Shown one piece after another: positions 21,305 to 33,261 of a DNA stretch of 64,000 nt. The notes under the pieces were generated by a model, which was not told where the DNA came from, did not search any database, and saw only the letters and a program-made list of their open reading frames with translations. Numbering within the stretch: position 1 is the stretch's first letter; each line of letters starts with the position of its first letter. The DNA comes from Puccinia triticina (lineage: Eukaryota; Basidiomycota; Pucciniomycetes; Pucciniales; Pucciniaceae). The DNA lies in the NCBI RefSeq assembly GCF_026914185.1, contig NC_070575.1, positions 2,873,001-2,937,000 on the forward strand. Reading direction: 5' to 3'. A program made the translations under genes and the position numbers.

Positions 21305-23230
21305 TTAATCAACAATTGACTCAGTCAAAGCATTTGCCAGCTCTTGTTGATTCAAGTTGGAGTTGTCAGTGGCCTTAGCTTTACCTTTACAAGAGGCGGA
21401 CTGATTCATTTTGATTTTTTCTTTCTTCTTCTTGATGTTTTCGAGCCTCAAACGCCTGGCTTCACCTTTTTTGGCGCTCTTTGGTTGGTCTGAAATGGCA
21501 GAAAATTTTTTTGGTTGATACTCTTCGCAGGAAGGCTTGAGTCAAAATCATCCTACCTGTTGCAGCGGAATCAAGCTGTTCTGGGGATTGTTGGCTGGTC
21601 AACTCGAGCTTTTCTTCCCCTGGTGTAAAGCTTTGGTCAATCTTACTTGAAGGAAGATTAAGAAGATAATCATCTTACCGGTTTGACTGGAATGGATCAA
21701 TCCTTTGCTAATTGTTGGCCTTGCTTTTATATCAAGGGGAGGGCTATTGGAGGCAATTTTTTTCATTTTTGTCAGCAACTAGACCTTCCTGGCTGAGTAA
21801 GTTACTGGTGGGAGAGGCAGGAGCGGGGTATGGGGTGAGATTGATATTTGTGTTGCTTTCTCCGCCAAGTCGTGTGGGAGATTCAGCAGTTGTCTTGGAT
21901 TTTGATTCGGACAAGGAGTTCGTGGATTTCGATTCGGACAAGGAGTTAACAAGTGTTTTGCTTTTGCAGCCAGATAAAGATGGCGGATTCTTTCCATTCA
22001 CCAAAGCTGATCCTTAATAATGGGCATCAGTTTTACTTGTTTGCATCGCCGCAATGCAGTTACCCATACAGATGTCACATATCAGAACTGGTTGTCTGAA
22101 AAGGCATCAATGCACTTGCTGAAGTTGAAACCAGTCAAGTCTAAGCTTAATGCTGACAAGCTGGGTTGTGCATCTGAAAAGCTCAAGTTAGAGGGGATTA
22201 GTTGGTTCCCTTTTTCCATCCTACCAACTGTGTTGATGAGTCTTACCGTTGGGAGTGAGAGTTGCAGGTCCAGTTGGTTGCGCTGATGAGGGTCTGGCAT
22301 GCCTTGTTACCCCATACGGATGGCCCCAAGGATGGATGACTGGCCTCTTGTCTGACGGAACCAATGACAGGAACTTTGGAGCAGGATCAGGGCTTGCTTG
22401 CATGGGTGAGCTGTCAGACTGAAATGCAGCCTTCGAGGTGAAGAGGCCAGCTGGTCCTGCAGAGTTTTTGAATGACGAGATCAAAGGAGCTCTTGGGACA
22501 AATGAGGATATATTAAAGGACAGCGATGTGGGTGCAGATTGCGGGGTAGGTGATGTGATTGTAATCAAAGGTGTTGCGGTAGAGAGCTTCCCACTCGCAA
22601 GAGAGCTGCTAGGTTTGGCAAAGAAATTGGGGGAGAAAACAGGTGAGGGCTTTGCTGATCCTGATAAAAAGCTAAGAGTGTCTCGATGCATTGAGATCAT
22701 TGCGTCAAGAAGGGATTTCATGCTTTGCTCAGTTTGTGGTGGCTTGTCTACGTTGGCGTTGCCGTCAAGAGCGTTCTTAGCTGCTGTTTTGGGGGTCAAT
22801 GGAACAAATTAAGTACAACAAAGACGCAATCAGCAAAACAAAAGGGCAGAAAAAACTAACCGCTATCTGGGGACTGATTGGGTTCCTTGGGTTGAGGCAA
22901 AGGTTTGGTCAAGGAAAGCCATGATCATTGACGTGGTGATTCATAAACTTCAGGCCTGATTTCAGCGTCAGTCACAGGAAGCCAGCAATTCTGGGCAGCG
23001 CTGGGTATCAAAGAGTGGATAACTTGCGCTTTTTCATGTTCCATGCAAGCATAAGCTTGCAAAAAAGGAGTTTCACCGTCTGATTTTAACAAGGAAGATG
23101 ATTGGCCAACTCCCCTTTGGTCGGTAGAGTGATGATAACTGGGGTTGCTGCAGTTAATTTTTTGTCTGCCACGACCTCTACAATGGCAACTCTTGGCTGT
23201 GCAAAACCCAGCGCTCACATTCCTTTGCAA
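21305..23230 (-). pseudogene. multi-exon gene of unknown function, decayed
   Basis: The minus-strand frames have coding character and plausible GT-AG introns. From the 5' side: SDGETPFLQAYACMEHEKAQ to LTKPLPQPKEPNQSPDSG (23230-22870, broken by TGA 22925-22927); after an intron ending CAAAACAG, a Ser/Pro/Thr-rich exon beginning AAKNALDGNANVDKPPQTEQ (22790-22221); SLSESKS repeats and NTNINLTPYPAPASPTSN (22004-21744); then KIDQSFTPGEEKLELTSQQ; and a lysine-rich, probably helical C-terminus (EARRLRLENIKKKKEKIK) ending TAA at 21305-21307. A further protein-like stretch (EKLTDAYIELAKECERWV, near 23250) may be an earlier exon in another frame. I recognise no family. The basic tail suggests a nuclear or DNA-associated protein. 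Confidence 0.45.
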
Positions 23231-23647
23231 GCTCTATGTATGCATCAGTTAGCTTTTCCATTGTTCTGGTGGTGCGTTTTTTTTGCTCCCCTTTGCGTAG
23301 CCTTTTTGCCGTTTGATGCTGAAATCCTACCTCCTCAATCATGTGAAATTATCGGCAGCATCTCATCTTCTGGCAACTTCCTGTATGTATTCAAAGGCAT
23401 CAACTTCCTTAGAGCCTGGAATTCTTGCTCCCGATCGCTAAATATTTGATTTTTCTCCCATGACCCAGTGACCGACCTTCTATGAGTGAGCCATAAGACA
23501 CCCACTCTCAGGTAATGCATCATGAACGAAGTCTGCCGATCATCGTTTTTTCCGTAATAGTATTGCTATCTATATTTGTTTGCCGCCCAAAGCTTGCCTA
23601 ATCTACAGCCAACATTAACATCAGCTCTACATAGCCGCAATCTGACT
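23231..23647. other. intergenic or 5' region between divergent genes
   Basis: The only candidate coding is possible upstream exons of the minus-strand pseudogene (for example EVGFQHQTAKRLRKGEQKK near 23320). It also holds the 5' flank of the plus-strand gene that starts at 23648. No terminal inverted repeat was found here. Confidence 0.35.
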
Positions 23648-26543
23648 ATGACCAAGAGGCCTACCCAAAAGCGCGCAGGTGGAATACCCCCTTCTTCTAC
23701 TGAGCGCGACCCTCCTCCGATTCTAACTGTGGAGGAGCTGGATTCGAATGTCTCTGAAGTTCGGAAAACTCGTTCGGGCAAAGTTTTGAATGCCCCCGCT
23801 AAAGGTATGGATGTTTCTTAATACTTCTTCCGCGAGATTGGAGAACACATCATCAATCATTTCTCACTAATCCTCTGGGCCTTTAATTCTATTTCTTGAC
23901 ACAATGCCCAAATTAGGAGCCGCACGAATATCTCGACAAAAATCTCCACGCGGCAACCTGCCAAGCCCACCCACCTCGCGCGTCAGACCAACCAAGCGTA
24001 AAAATACAGCTCTTAGCAGTCCTAGCAGTAGTAGCTATCGGACTCCATCAGAATCAGAAACTCAGACAGAAAGCACTGTTGACGATCCGTCCGACTCCGA
24101 CTCCGAGCCATCCGAGAGACCGAAGTCCAAGAAAAAACGGGGAGGGCCCCAGAAGAAACGAGGACCGCCACAGAAGAAACGGGGAGGGCCCCAGAAAACC
24201 CGGGGAGGGGGAGCAACCAAGAGACCTCGTCGCGGACAAGCACCCGATGTCCTCCAAAATCAGCCTCCGCCCTCTCATCAAACCGAGTTTACATTTCGAT
24301 GTCCTCCGTTTCCAACAGGGCCTTCGGCAAACTTCCCTTGGAGCTTCAGTTTACCTGCTCCGGGGCAGCCCAATGCTGACCTGACGTCTCATTTCTCCCA
24401 AGTGTCTGATTTGCAGCTCGCAGACGTTCTTTTCCGCGTAGGATGTAGTACAGTAGGCAAATCCAGGATTGAAATGATCCAGCTGTGCATCGTGTATGCT
24501 GCCTTAAGTAAGATTTCAATTTTCGTCTTTTTTGTCTTATTTAGACATATCTGAATGCATTCATTAACCAGGCCTCCACATATAATATATATTAGTTAAA
24601 CAACTGTCACGGGTCCCACACGATCCCACCGCCACCTCGGCACCCCCTGGCAACACTCCAACACCCAAATCCCATCATTCGCAAGCTCAACCAAACTCAG
24701 ACCATGACATTACTCCCACGAATAATGAAAGACGTCCTAGACCTGGAACTTCCCCAGACACTCAACATATCAGCTCAGCCCAGCCACCTCTCGGCCACCC
24801 ATCTAGCCCCAATGACCTGATTGATCTCCATACACCTTGCAACAACAACCCGACAAATCTGCCCCCTTCCCCTTCCCGCGCTGCAAACCGTTCCAACTTG
24901 AACAATCAAAACCCCGCGAGTGTCTTGCGTGCCGACAACAATGAGACACCAACAGCTGGTCATTCGGCCACAAACCGGGAAGAACAATTGCCGGCATTCC
25001 AACAAACTCAAATTATTCGGATACTAGCCGCGCATTCCAAAGACTTGAATGCTGTGCGCGAAGGCTTGAATGCTGTATGCGAAGACTTGGCTTCAATTCT
25101 TACTCATCAACGAGATCTAAATGAACGGTTCGAGATCCTTTCTGATCAACTCAGCCTCGGCCAATCTGCCAAGCAAGGTGGGAGGCCTTGCCAAAAAAAG
25201 TCTGATAAACAGTCTGCGGTGCCTCGAGGAGGAACACTGAAGGTAAGCACATCGCCATCCTGATCACCGTATCAATTTCCTCCCATTCCGCGTAGTGAAT
25301 TTTATTCCTGTCTTTTATGGACCTAGGATCTCATCATCCATCACTTCCAGGCCCTCTTTGGCATTTGCCCCACCGGTCCCAACAAAGGCCCACCCAGAGT
25401 ACCACCGTCTCCACCCACTGCCGCAGAGAGTAGACGCTGGCTCGAAAATGTGAATGACACCCAATCGGAGCCTGAAGCCGCTGGAAATGAATCCCAAGAT
25501 ACCGACTTGGCATCTTCTAGCTCTCCCACTGAGCCTCTAGACCCCCAATATCCGTATTGTCACGGCCCGGGTCATCCAGACGCCTCGCAGGAAGAGCTGA
25601 AGATTATGCACGACATGATGAAGGCCAAAGGAATGCAACGCTTCCGTCTCGACTTCACGGCCCCGTTAAGCTCCCCTTTGAATACATTTTGCTTGGAATT
25701 GGCCCAAGACATATTTGTAGCTCTTGTTGAATGTAAGGAGTACCAAGGACTCCAGCCGCACGAGTGTCAGCCGGACTTCATCTTAAAGGGCCTTCGGGGT
25801 TATGCCCAAGACCGCTTGGCGCAAAAGTGAGCGCATCTTTCTACCAGTTCAAAATCCGTACTTGGCAGGTTTTAATTTTCGATTTTCACGGATTGTTTCC
25901 TCTTCTTAGTTACCGCGAGTCCAAATGGGACTCAGAGAAACAGACGGTGCAAGCTGCAAAGCAAGCCAGGAATGCCCGAAGGGTTCATGTGAGTTGCGCT
26001 CAACCTCACTGTGACAAAAGCGGCATTTTTTCTGATGAGTCGCCTGACCTGGTTTGCATTGAGGGTGTTATGATACCTCAGCTAAAGAATTTGCGTGTTG
26101 AAGCAGCTTTAGAAGCCAACCTACATGCACTAATACCAGCCCTTCATGGGTGCTGCAGTGAAGACGAGACGGATGACGAGGTTACTGCCCCAGTAGAAAG
26201 TTCGACCGCCAAAAATGTCCAGAAATATTGTAAAGTCCAACGCCTTCCTTGGCGTAGTAAGGATCTCACCACCATCTTCCAGTGGCTTGATGATCAACGA
26301 GCAAAACTGCAACATGGAAATCCTAAGAGCCGCCAGGGCAACCTCCCACGGATCCGGCGGCGACTCATCTCACCCATAGACAGCGCTATTGCTCCCCCCC
26401 CAGGTCTGTCGAAAGTGCTTTATGATGCTCAGTGGCTCGATTCTCAACAACGGGTTGTCATCGAGGGTCTCAAAATTTGTACAGAACCTAGCTCAATGAT
26501 GAAGAATGTTTTAGAGCGCATTACTCCCAGGCCTGCCCAGTGA
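23648..26543 (+). CDS. 842-aa protein with SAP-like motif and basic GGPQKKR repeats, intact
   Basis: Five exons give one unbroken frame: 23648-23804, 23917-24507, 24596-25242, 25327-25826 and 25910-26543 (2529 nt including TGA). All introns are GT-AG. Residues 1-100 are Ser/Pro-rich. About residues 125-155 are a basic repeat (KKKRGGPQKKRGPPQKK), a likely nuclear-localisation or nucleic-acid-binding tail. A SAP-like helix-gap-helix (LQLADVLFRVGCSTVGKSRI) lies near residues 215-248. A long Asn/Pro/Ser-rich linker follows, with two copies of DLNAVREGLNAVCEDL-type heptads. The C-terminal 250 residues carry YRESKWDSEKQTVQAAKQAR, SGIFSDESPDL and LPWRSKDLTTIFQWLDDQRA, motifs I associate with a basidiomycete family of unknown function. 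It converges with the Tnp2 gene across the palindrome at 26816-27085, so a role as an accessory protein of a CACTA-type element is plausible but unproven. Confidence 0.8.
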
Positions 26544-26815
26544 ACTCTTCCTCTTGAACCAGGAGTCCGCAATTTCCTTATTGGCTAAATCCATCATTCA
26601 ATTTCTTTCTGACATAATAAACTTATTCTACTTATGTAAATGTGACTACTTGGCGTACATGTGTTGTATTTTTCACCCTGTTTTCTCATGTTTGGATGTA
26701 GAATAGATGAATGTTATAATCTAAGATCTCAAACCAATGATAATTATGAAGACCTAATATATTTTCATCACATTAGTGAAAACATCAGGAACAATATATA
26801 AGATCAGATTTTTTT

Positions 26816-27085
26816 TTAAGTTTAGTTGAGTGCTGAGGGCCCCTGGAAAAATTGCATTTTTTGATGCTCAAAATTGACAAAAAAACCAGGTTTTCACCCA
26901 TTAAGTGGAACATGTTTGACCCTGGGTGAAATTGGTAATATTTGTAGTGTGCACTACAAATATTACCAATTTCACCCAGGGTCAAACATGTTCCACTTAA
27001 TGGGTGAAAACCTGGTTTTTTTGTCAATTTTGAGCATCAAAAAATGCACTTTTTTCAGGGGCCCTCAGCACGCAACTAAGCTTAG
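26816..27085. repeat. long near-perfect palindrome centred on CACTACAAA ends
   Basis: Arms of about 133 bp face each other across two bases (TG, 26950-26951): the left arm ends AATATTTGTAGTG and the right arm starts CACTACAAATATTACCAATT. The inner 90 bp or so match almost perfectly, and the outer part (GGGCCC near 26840 and 27060) is slightly diverged. The CACTA start suggests two CACTA-type termini placed end to end. The flanking genes (23648-26543 plus, 27219-30728 minus) converge on it. Confidence 0.85.
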
Positions 27086-27218
27086 AAAACACATTGCACT
27101 TTTACATCAAATAGTCCGCAGAGCACATTACATATTACTTTTTTTGGTGGTTTGGTGAAGATGAGACAAAGTTTAGGAGCTCAGTAAATCAAACTTTAGA
27201 TTTTTGGGTTTCAGAAAT

Positions 27219-30200
27219 TTATTCACGATCCATAGATATTAAAGCTAGAGTAGAATACTGCAATTTACTATTAAGTTCACCAGATTTGTATTCGAGCCAG
27301 GCACAATGAGACACAACATCCTTAATATTTATAAAGTATTCATCTTCATTTGCTGGAAGGCGAAGGTCTACTTTGAGACCCTGTTCTTTAAGTTGAATGA
27401 AGGAAGTGGGAAGGGGATCTGTCAGTGGCGGCAATGGATTAACTTTTAGCCAGGTATCCACAAATCGGTCTTGATTGTTAGCTATTCTCACATGAGTAAA
27501 TATGTCCTTGATTTGTGCAAAATGAATGAAGCTCGAGAAAGAGCAGTCAACTGATATAATACTGTTTTTGCAGTTGGCAGTCCAGGTAGAAAAGGTTACC
27601 CCCCGATGTTCAAAGTGCGAGTGGCTCTCCTTCCGAGAATCTAAAGCCGATTTTTTCTTTTTCTCTGCATTGCTCATACGAGTCCAATCACTCGTCAGCG
27701 CCCAGCTAGGTCCAGCGGATTGAGTGTTGAGGTAGTCAATTAGGCCTTGGGCATCTGATGAGCTGAGAGTCTCCGACTTATTGGAAAGATACTTCGAGGT
27801 GAAGGGAACCGGTTTGTAAAGGTCCTTAAGCTCAGCAATAGATGGCTTCAGGGTGTCAGGAAAAAAATCGGGCTTGTCAAGCAACCCCCGTAGATTGCCT
27901 GCACAACAGAATTCATGCATGAACGTGATCTCAAGCTGGCCTGTTAAGCAAATAAGAGCTGTCAGTTATAAGCATTGGTCATCCTTCCGCTACGGAAAAG
28001 CCTGAGAAATAGGCTTACCTATGTGATTATTGTGACATGAATGCAGGACCTGCCCCATAAGCCGTTCCATGGGGAATGACCACCAAGCACGCACAGGCCC
28101 AAACCGCTCGAGACAGTCAGCAAGATGTAGTGAAAGATGATGGTTTGGGGCCAAATTTACGTCGGGGAAAAGGATCTCGCAGCTAGACAGATACACATTG
28201 ATATTGTATCAATATGATTCTATGCGCTCGGTATTCATGTTCCGTCTCAAGGCCAAGTCGACCGCAGAGACTAGATGTCCAAAGTTTTGCAACAAGGATG
28301 CCTGGACACGATCAACGTCACCCCATAACTTGACCAGGATGAGTGGCAATTGCATCAAGAATAGATTTCGCCACTCGTCTGCTTTTAGCTTGCCATAAGA
28401 GGCTTTCCCAAGGGTGGGAACGGCACGCTTGATCCATGAGGGGTACCGAATTCGGGGCAGTAAACCATTGATTTGCTTCAGCATTCCAGAATCAAAAATA
28501 CATGTTTCCTCCCCAGCTATCCAGATGCCATCCCATCCATTGCTTGGAGCTGCCCAGTCGTAATCATCGGGTGAGGTACCACTACGTAATTCGAAAGGAG
28601 CTTCTTCGGCAGTGAGTTCTTCTTCTGGGAGCTTGAGTGATGCATCCGCATGCTCAATAGGTGTATCCGAAACAGCGGCAGCAGAGACTTGTAACATTTC
28701 AGCTACTGGGATGATAGCAAGTGGATGATCTTCCTCGTTATCAAGCTTGTTTGATATGGCCCAAAATCGTATACAATGCCACTTGAGTAAACCTAGCAGC
28801 AGATTGTGCATGGAATCTAGAGCTTGATATTCGATGGGCCTCCAGTAAGACAGTTCAGTTAAAACAGAATATTGAACTCCATGTTCCGCGAAGATAGCTG
28901 CTCTATCCTTTGCAGTGTGAGCATCTCGAGAAGCATGAGCCCACTTGATGTGGTTTTTGGATGTTCGTGGGCTCCATTCGGCAAGATTTCGAATGTTCTC
29001 TTTCAAAATGTTGCAGAAGGAGCACATAAATTCAGCTGATGCATGTCCAGCAAAACCGATGGCACGGCGCAATGCGGGAAGATCAGCAAAAACCGGTAAC
29101 AGAGCAGCAAATATTTGCCGGCCTTTCGGGTGGAGAGGCGTGCTAGATAAGAAGAGGCCATTGGTCCAAAGAGATTTGAGTTGTTGGACTAGTGGATTGA
29201 GGATCCAGTTGGTTTGGGTCAAGCTTGGTTCTTTGGGGCCGGGGGCAATTCCCACAAGGAAGACGTTTTCCGGTAGAAATCGCAGTGAGTAAGGGAGCGT
29301 AAGGCAAACGAGCACTACAAACGTGATGGATACATGCTTTCCACCTTGCTTGGAGCCGTAAGGGTTGATGCCATCGATAAAAAGGCCAAAGACTAGATTG
29401 CCACTCGTCGCAGTGAAGGGTGAGCCATCAGGCCCCTTGAATTCGTGCCAAATCGCAGAGTCGTGAATGTCGGTGATCATCTCGTGTGATGGGTCGGCCG
29501 GAGAGGTAGATAAAGATTGATCAAGAGCATTCTCAATACCGGGTCGTGAAAACAGGCGTCCGAGCCAATCATTTAGGCGTTGAAATGCAAACTTCCGTAT
29601 CAGGACATTGGTGCCGGGTTGCAAAAGGGGCTCGCCACAAAATTTCGACGAGATTGGTGTCTCAATAGGGACATTGGTTCCGGGTTGCAAAAGGGGCTCA
29701 CCTCCAAATTTGGATGAGATTGGTGTTTCTTTGGGTGCTTGAGATTGTTGGGGGATTCGTTTGGCAGTTTCTCGTTCTTCAGGAATCTCTGGGATATCTG
29801 GGATAGATAAGGGGTCGCCGTCAACTTCTTTATCAATAATGTCTTCTTGGTGAAAACAATTTCTGGGGGTTCGATCGGGTGGATATGTGGCAAAACATCG
29901 TGAGCAGCAATTGAGGCACACAATGATTGGGTCAAGCTTGAGCCATTTGATCACCGTGTGTATGTCGACTGGTAGTTTGTTCAGGGCGGCATTTTCCGTA
30001 GCAGTAAGAGGGCGAGGCGCTGAGCTGGAATTCAATCCCAGACGTAGAGTCAGTTCAATGAGTTGGCGTTGCTTTCGTAAAAGCCAAGAACTGGACAGAT
30101 TTGACGCTGAAAGTAGGATTGTGAACATGGATGCCGCAAGGATGGCATAAGTGAAAACGGGACGTGTGTTCAAAAACGGCGATGTCATCCAGCGGGCTAG

Positions 30201-30728
30201 TCATGGAATAATAATCATGTTATCTGGGTAAGTGCCAATTTGGAGGAAAGGCAAGCAGGGAGGCAGCTGTTACTCACACGTATCATACACCAATCGAAAG
30301 AATCCTGGGCCAGCACTGATTCTAGTCAGAGCTAATGAGTCTGTGATTGTAGCGAGGGCAGTATTGTCACGAGCAGCCAAATTGGGAGCTGGATTTTCCG
30401 TGGAACCCAAATGTGTTTGTAATTCGGCTGGTGACTCCAGGTCTAAAGTATTGTCATCTGGCGGAAGCACTATATAAAAAGGTTTAGCAAAAAAAAGTTA
30501 GACAAAATCCATGTTCAGAAGCTGTGCCGTAATCAGAGAGATGATAACTGATGACTTACCAGTACTTGCAGCCTGATCTGACAACTGGTGACGAAAGACG
30601 GTCTGACTGACCAACAGACATCCCGGTTTCCAGACATTCTCATGAGACACCCAGTGAGTCTTCTCCCTACATTTATGACCGAAACACGTGCAAACCAGTT
30701 TGTTCTTTTGAGGCTTTCGGGGCGGCAT
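27219..30728 (-). pseudogene. Tnp2-type (CACTA/EnSpm) transposase, one premature stop
   Basis: Four exons on the minus strand: 30728-30560 (MPPRKPQKNKLVCTCFGHKC, a Cys-rich N-terminus), 30469-30278, 30196-28019 and 27940-27219. The third exon holds the Tnp2 domain: FATYPPDRTPRNCFH zinc-type segment, LFIDGINPYGSKQGGKHVSI (Asp in the FxDGxxP motif), NVFLVGIAPGPKEPSLTQTN, FADLPALRRAIGFAGHASAE, MCSFCNIL and YQALDSMHNLLLGLLKWHC. Downstream are LADCLERFGPVRAWWSFPME and GQLEITFMHEFCCAGNLRGL, typical of basidiomycete Tnp2 proteins. A single in-frame TGA at 28209-28211 (SYxYNINVYLSS) splits it; CGA to TGA would explain it. Otherwise it would be about 1085 residues, DNA-cutting and element-encoded. A tandem repeat of PISSKFGGEPLLQPGTNV lies at 29600-29730. 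Confidence 0.85.
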
Positions 30729-30980
30729 CGGAATTGAAGAGGACAAGGTTCGTTGGTGCTATTGAGCACAAGAGCTTCAAGGGGCCTGACCCGGGACTGC
30801 TTGGAGCGGGAGTTAATGTTGTATGTATGTACATACACTAATGGGGAAGATATGTACATTGGAATCATGTTTGGATTACGTATATAAATAAGCCGCGTGT
30901 ATTTATGTTTAAGTTCCAAAATATCTACATGCACAACTATTCACAAAATCAACTGTAGATAAATACATAAAATATATAAT

Positions 30981-32114
30981 TTAAACTTGACGATAGAAGT
31001 AATGCACGCCTTCAAAGATCGACTTGTCAGCAATGTTGTCCAAAACGAACTGCACATAGAGGGCCAGAAGGATTGGCTTGAGGAGATCCGACGGGACAAA
31101 CATCACAGGGCAATGGCATTGGAGAGCAAAACGAATCTCATCCCGAGTGAGGAGGCGGTGGTATGGTTGAGGTACGGGAGAAGGAGTCGCGGTAAAGGGC
31201 ATAGGATACCCTCCAGGTGGTGGTCGGCAAACGTATTGATGAAAAAACCCAATTGCTGCGGTCTTGGTCATTGTGAGCGGAAGTTTGATACTTGGGCGTC
31301 TCTCGGCTATGATGTCGAGGATGGCATCGGTGGTGATGGAGGCGCTATTTGGATTTAACCCTGAAAGATCAAGTGGTCCGGGATCTTGTGTCATCGCCTT
31401 TGCCTCAGCGGCTTCAAGAAGCTCTTGTTGTTCGACCTTCCACTGGAGATAAGGAGCGATTTGTGGGAGCACGCGTTGTTTGTACTCTCTAATTAAAAAG
31501 CCTTTTTTGGGTTGTCAAACCGGTGATGTATAGCCAGGGTGGAAGTGTTTGATTACGCCGAGTATCAGGTCTTTGCGGCAGGATCGCTTTTCATAATCGA
31601 CATTCGGCTCAAGCAAAAAGGCGAGTTTATCGGGGATACTTTCGATTAGGCCAAGAACGTTGGCCGGGAGGACTGCTTGCGTTGGCGCACTTGCTTCATT
31701 TGATTCGTCGGCAGCAGGAAGTTGGCCTTGCGCAGAGATGGGCTCGTACATCTTTGAATCGGTTGATGCTGACTCATGGGGGTGATTTGTAACAGCCAAG
31801 CGCATTTGTCCTAAGGCTGGATTATCAAGCTGAGGGGCTTCATCGACTAGTATATTCATTGAATTTGTGTCTGACTGGGAGCTCACGTCGCGCATAGATT
31901 TTTGAGCGGCCGAAGTGATTTGAAGTTGCTTGGATCCAAGGCGAGGTTTGTTAGTAGGATGAGAAATAAGCGTGGGCAAAGCCGGATGGGGAGCGCGGGA
32001 AGTCATCGGGCAGGTAGGTGGCGTGGCTAATTTATCAGCGGTCAATCGATCTTGTGAGGGATCACAACAAGAGCGACCGCTGGAAATGGGCGAGGAGCGG
32101 AAGACAGTTAACAC
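30981..32114 (-). pseudogene. unknown protein gene beside Tnp2, one premature stop
   Basis: One frame runs from about 32114 to the stop at 30981-30983, interrupted only by TGA 31515-31517 (HPGYTSPVxQPKKGFLIREY). A start at ATG 32006 (MTSRAPHPALPTLISHPTNK) is possible; earlier exons may exist near 32270-32560, separated by a GT-AG intron. The first half is low-complexity. The second half looks folded: RKDLILGVIKHFHPGY, then REYKQRVLPQIAPYLQWKVE, SIKLPLTMTKTAAIGFFHQY, FALQCHCPVMFVPSDLLK and FVLDNIADKSIFEGVHYFY. I recognise no family. It is head-to-tail with the Tnp2 gene (about 250 bp upstream), so it may be a passenger or accessory gene of the same element. Confidence 0.55.
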
Positions 32115-33261
32115 TCATGTGGGAGAAAAAGGGGGGATGCAAAGGCGGAAGAGAGCCAACATACGCAAAATGGATGAAGTGCAAGTTCCTAAATGCAAGG
32201 CCTAATGTAGGGGATTATCGGTTATGGTGTCAGAAAGCAAAAAGAACTGCCGATGGAAGAAAAATAAAGCTTACCTGAGACCAAGGTGTGGATTCAGCAG
32301 GGCGCGCCTGAAATGTAAATAACACAAATTTTCGGACCGCAGAGGAGAATTACTGCAGTCAAAAATGGTGCTGGTAAGTGGATTGAGGCGATGCTGAATG
32401 GAACACAGGAGTAGGTGAACATACCCCGAACAAGGCAGACGCCAGTAGTAGAAGTTAATCCGAGTGTTTTGACCGCAACGGCAAATGAAAGTTGTAACGC
32501 TAGCTAGCCAAAACAACAAAAGTGTTGGAGGGCTTGGTGTTGGCGAGGCTTGATGGAACACGGTTCAAATGGCTAAGTCGGGTCAAAGGGCTAAATAAAA
32601 ACAAGGCACACAACACAGGTAGAGCAATGGAAAAGGTGTTGGTCGACAACATGCAAGGATGAGATCAAATGTCCCGGACAAATGTGTGGGGTTTTATACA
32701 TCCGGAGCAAGGGGAAACCCGTGCCCATACTCAATTCGGCGTGTTCTGGAAGCACAGAGCTTGCAAAAATGAGGTACAAAAATATGCAATCCATGGAGGT
32801 CATAGTTCAATATGCATACAAATTTACTATGACCTCACTACATGCTGAAAGGAAGACGGTTTGGGTTGGTGCTATCGAACATTGAGAGCAATGGATATAT
32901 ATATATAAAGATGTTATATATAAGCCACACCACAGAGGTTTGCCTGGATTCAACCTACTTACTTAGGAAGTGGGACTATCTTTGCAAGCCCCTGGCAGGG
33001 CCGGTGAAACAAAAATGATGCTAGTATAGCTTTTGCACTAAAGGTAGGGAAAAGCTGGGGGATGTTCTCCAAGCTTGTGTTGGCACTCCGACTAATGAGC
33101 TTTGCCGCTGTACTAAATTAAGCTAGGGTTACTTGTGGTGGCACTCCGACTTATGGACTTCGCAGCGTGAGGAACAGCTTTGAGAACCGGATACGGTTCC
33201 CGTTCAAAAAGTCCCTAACCCCAAGTCTCATTGCACTGCAACAAATTGCAGCACGCAAACA
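32115..33261. other. no supported gene; short direct repeats near 33080-33180
   Basis: Possible 5' exons of the minus-strand gene lie at 32270-32560, but the translation is hydrophobic and unconvincing. A TA-rich microsatellite is at 32898-32910. GTTGGCACTCCGACTAATGA at 33080 and GTGGCACTCCGACTTATGGA at 33142 form a tandem pair, possible subterminal repeats. The 5' flank of the gene at 33262 is here. Confidence 0.4.

Noticed and set aside
26785..27158. Two mirror-image ORFs with the same 70-residue translation
   Set aside because: They arise from the palindrome arms, not from genes.
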